Shown here in pieces: positions 61,181-64,000 of a stretch of DNA of 64,000 bases. Position 1 is the stretch's first letter, and the number at the start of each line of letters is the position of its first letter. The stretch covers positions 109,902,469 to 109,966,468 of the forward strand of contig CM043951.1 of assembly GCA_014529385.2 (NCBI GenBank). The letters are read 5' to 3'. Below the pieces are notes generated by a model. That model had not been told where the DNA came from. It made no database searches and saw only the letters and a list, made by a program, of their open reading frames with translations. This DNA is from Adiantum capillus-veneris (taxonomy: Eukaryota > Streptophyta > Polypodiopsida > Polypodiales > Pteridaceae). Position numbers and translations under genes: made by a program.

Positions 61181-61765
61181 TTGTGGTTTTGGGAAAAGTT
61201 GGGGGAGGAAGAAACCAAATGCGTTTCGCTCTTTAGAGAGCTCATCAGTGGTGTTTCCAGGGAGTTTGGAGATTGTAAAGAAGTATTGGGATGGGAGTAG
61301 GGGTTTGTTTAAGTAGGGTGAGTTTAGGAGGGAAGGTGTTTGAAATAAAGGGGGATGTAGGTTTTGAATTTTGAAATTCGAATTCAAAAGACTTAAGTCT
61401 AGTTTTGTGTGAAAGTGACATGAGAATGAATGCTAAGGGTGAGCCTTTTTAGACATAGGTTTGAAGAGGGAAAAAAGGGACTCAACTATGGTGAGCTAGT
61501 TGAGTTGGGAGGGTTTAAGCAGAAGTTTAGAGCGAAGGAGTCTTACCAAAAATTAGGTAATACTTATGGAAGGATTCCAGAGATTGGTTTGGGTTTTAGA
61601 GCCTTGGGTAGATCAGTAAGGGATGCGCGATACTTGTTTTGGTAGGGAGAAAAACAAAAAATTAAAAATTAATTTAGCGGTAGAGATTTATGGTAAAGTA
61701 TTGACAATGGGGGTTCAAAGTAGTGTCAGAGGAGGTTTAGAGTCGTGACCAAAAAAGATTTTTCC

Positions 61766-62045
61766 CGTTTGTGGGGTACAAAAAAAGTTGCAAAGAAAAA
61801 GGGTTTTGCATATAAGTTGGGTACACCAAGAGGGGTTCTGTTCATACGTGGGGCACAAAAAATTGGTTTTACTCGTAAATGGGGTTCAAAGGTGATTTTG
61901 CTCATAAGTGGGGTTCAAAAAGAATTGTTTAGCTCATAAGTGGGGTACAAAAGATGGTTCTGCTCATAAGTTGGGTATAAAAATTTGTTATGCTCTTAAG
62001 ATGGGTACAAAAAAACCTCTGGATCATAGGTAGGGTACAAAAAGC
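61766..62045. repeat. Degenerate minisatellite of about 30 bp
   Basis: About nine units of the form TGCTCATAAGTGGGGTACAAAAA with variable spacing (30-35 bp). It lies 140 bp beyond the 3' end of the Penelope-like ORF and may be its tail or a separate repeat. Confidence 0.8.
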
Positions 62046-62186
62046 GGGATAGATAGTGAAAAAGTATGGGTATATTTAGATAGGGGCAAGTGGTGATAAA
62101 CATGCACCGAAGAAGTATGATCCATCAACCTACACAGAGAGTAAGGTAAAGACAAATAAGGGTAAGTTTGGGTAGGTTGAATGTCA

Positions 62187-63465
62187 TTATGGTGCATAAG
62201 GTTTGTTTTTGAGGAGTGTATGCAAATTGGGTCGTGTGGTCCAGCATGTGATGGGTTTATCTAAGTGGGAGAGGTTTGGAGAATTTAGGCAAGCTTGATG
62301 GATAGGTTTACCAATTGCTAAGAAGGGTTTAAGTTTTCTAGTTTCGGGGGTAAAAGGTATTTTAAAGATGTTTGGGGAGTGGTGGTTTTTTCTTGAGGAA
62401 GGTTTAATCAAGAGGTTTTCCGTTTCTAAATAAGAGACTGAGTTGAATACTTTGAGAAGAACTTGCCTAGGATAGCCTCTTTTCCTGAGTCTGATAAAAA
62501 AGAGATTCCTTGTGCTAAGGTAGTGTTTGAAGGAGCTTTCTCTCATAATGTACCTCCTGAGTTCTGACTTGATGAAGGCTATTTTCTGGTGGGTAGGGTG
62601 CCAAGAGATCCATGGTATATAGTGGAAAGAGTTTAGAGGTTTTTGGAAGCAATTAGAGTCTAGGATCCCGTGGGTTAAAAATTTGGGTCCCTTGAAGAAG
62701 TGGATGTCTAGGATTGTGGCTTGATTGGTAGAAATGGAAGGGGTGATTTTAATGTGTTCAAGCAAAGTTCCCGCATAGGTGTTGAGGGCGACTGTTAAAG
62801 ATTCAATGGGGCCAATCCATATTCCAAAGGCATCATCAATGAATCTTTTGAAGTATGCCAGGTTTGGGTCATTAAGAAGTGGGGATTGGGATTCTAGGTG
62901 GCAAAGGAAAAGACAAGCATAGACCACGGCAAAATTGGATCCCATCGCTGTGCCTTTGATTTTCTTGAAAGTTCTATTATTGAAACTAATGTAGTGTTGT
63001 GTAAGAATGAGGGTAGAAAGAGAGATTATGAAGTTGGTTTTTGGAGGATCGAAGTGTTTACAAATGGATGCTTTAAGAGCAAGGAGTCCTTGGTCTATTG
63101 GGATGCTAGGATAGACGGAGTTTATATCAAAGGTAAAAAGGAGAGAATTTGGTGGAAAATGGGTATGGTGTAGGTCTTTGATTAGGGACAGGCAATCTTT
63201 TAGATGTTGTTTGTAACTCAAAAGGATAGGGTATAGCTCTATGTGTAACTATTTTGATGCATTTTCCAAAAAATAGCCATTGTAAGCACAAATAGGTCTA
63301 GCAACAAGGGATGGTTTATGTAATTTGGGGAGGAAGTAGATTCGACAGGGTTATAAAGGTTTAGAGAGGGGTGCAAGGATGCAGATACATTGTTCCATGG
63401 GGAGGAGGGTGTATCTATGGATGATGGTAGAGAGCAGAGAGGCTAGGTAGTGATAGCCGTTTTTC
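62187..63465 (-). mobile_element. Penelope-like retroelement, reverse transcriptase
   Basis: The long open frame 63221-62187 (344 codons) reads as a Penelope-type reverse transcriptase: LLFTFDINSVYPSIP (first catalytic Asp), KGTAMGSNFAVVYACLFLCHLE, YFKRFIDDAFGIWIG (the DD pair), then LDIHFFKG and FHYIPWISWHPTHQKIAFIKSELRRY, and RLRKRGYP, in family order. Upstream (63465-63222) the frame shows the family's RT1 block (LPKLHKPS, RPICAYNGYFLENASK), interrupted by about two breaks. The ORF ends about 30 residues after the thumb-like region, and no GIY-YIG nuclease follows, unlike canonical Penelope. The N-terminal part is missing, probably by 5' truncation. It is neither an LTR element nor a LINE. 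Confidence 0.85.
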
Positions 63466-63469
63466 GGCT

Positions 63470-64000
63470 CTCTGTAACTGCCATAGTGAGTTATCTCACC
63501 CTATCAAATCACTAAAACACTGTGGTTACCCTAACCCTTTCATTGTATATAGGTGCGTGTGAGTTAAGGGACTTTTCCCATATTTCCTTACTGAAATAAA
63601 AAACCCTCAATTAGCTAGTCATTGGGCTAGTTGAGCCAAAAATATAAAAAATATAAAAAATATAAGTATATTATGGCCCATGCGTATGTAAATATTTCTT
63701 TGTATATAGGGCCTAAATAAAAGTTTTTTTCATAATTATTTTGGTATTTATTTAAATATTTCTACCTAGGTGTGTGTTATTTATGCTCTGTACATTACCT
63801 CACCATTACCACAATTTTTCTTACCATTTTTCATACTCTTTATTCCATATAGAAATATTTTCATGTAAGCTTCTCTTATATTTGGTGTAACTCCACCCCA
63901 ACAAAAATCCAAAAAAACTAGTTTTATTTATGTGTATATTTTTTCACTATTGTGATTTTTCCCTTCCTATATCTATTTTGTTTTTTCTCTGAAAAATTAG
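63470..64000. other. No gene recognised
   Basis: AT-rich non-coding DNA. It contains a triple AAAAATATAA-like repeat around 63640-63662 and one CCCTAACCC by chance at about 63531. Confidence 0.45.

Noticed and set aside
63525-63540. CCCTAACCC, telomere-like
   Set aside because: A single short occurrence; no array.

Overview
The window reads as nuclear DNA of a land plant with a large, repeat-rich genome. It holds one plant-type split gene (a group IIc WRKY factor with GT-AG introns, one of them 8.8 kb) in a sea of LTR retroelements, DNA transposons, microsatellites and non-coding DNA. A Penelope-like reverse transcriptase, TTAA-flanked piggyBac-like elements and the very long intron make a non-flowering lineage (fern, lycophyte or gymnosperm) my first guess, but nothing here is decisive. 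No tRNA or rRNA gene, CRISPR array or prokaryotic feature was seen.

Layout. 1-6.1 kb: an old Ty3/gypsy remnant interrupted by a fairly young Ty1/copia element (589-4419; 227-bp LTRs, 5-bp target duplication TGATG) and by a 246-bp MITE with a 9-bp duplication. 7.1-10.4 kb: old Ty3/gypsy pieces on the minus strand, split by a 1.3-kb TTAA-flanked element. 10.6 kb: a perfect 80-bp palindrome. 11.5-12.45 kb: a copia tail and LTR. 13.1-24.6 kb: the WRKY gene, minus strand, three exons, 562 residues. 24.6-31 kb: non-coding DNA with a 539-bp tandem duplication, a second 1.3-kb TTAA-type element, an old copia LTR and a third MITE. 31.1-34.15 kb: a minus-strand Ty3/gypsy fossil. 34-40 kb: mostly unassigned, with one unrecognised 156-codon ORF. 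40.2-44.4 kb: a plus-strand Ty3/gypsy fossil, sharing more than 1 kb with the 9-10.4 kb copy.

45.3-59.9 kb is a nest and the most interesting part. An LTR element of unusual content (proline-rich and coiled-coil ORFs, 577-bp 3' LTR at 59311-59887) was split by an 8.16-kb hAT transposon (45859-54019) and by a second copia element (54983-58824). The hAT element has two opposed transcription units. The left one encodes a DUF659/hAT-dimer transposase. The right one carries a protein-kinase ORF and a RING-H2 ORF. Each unit appears to start from a TATA box next to clusters of CCGGCGGGC-like motifs and to have a 5'-UTR intron filled with its own minisatellite. This near mirror symmetry suggests a hAT transposon with accessory kinase and RING proteins, which I do not recognise as a described system. 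The copy here is decayed: about two frameshifts in the transposase, one stop and one frameshift in the kinase unit, and one frameshift in the RING unit.

59.9-64 kb: GA/GT microsatellites, a degenerate minisatellite of about 30 bp, and a minus-strand Penelope-like reverse transcriptase with no nuclease domain after it.
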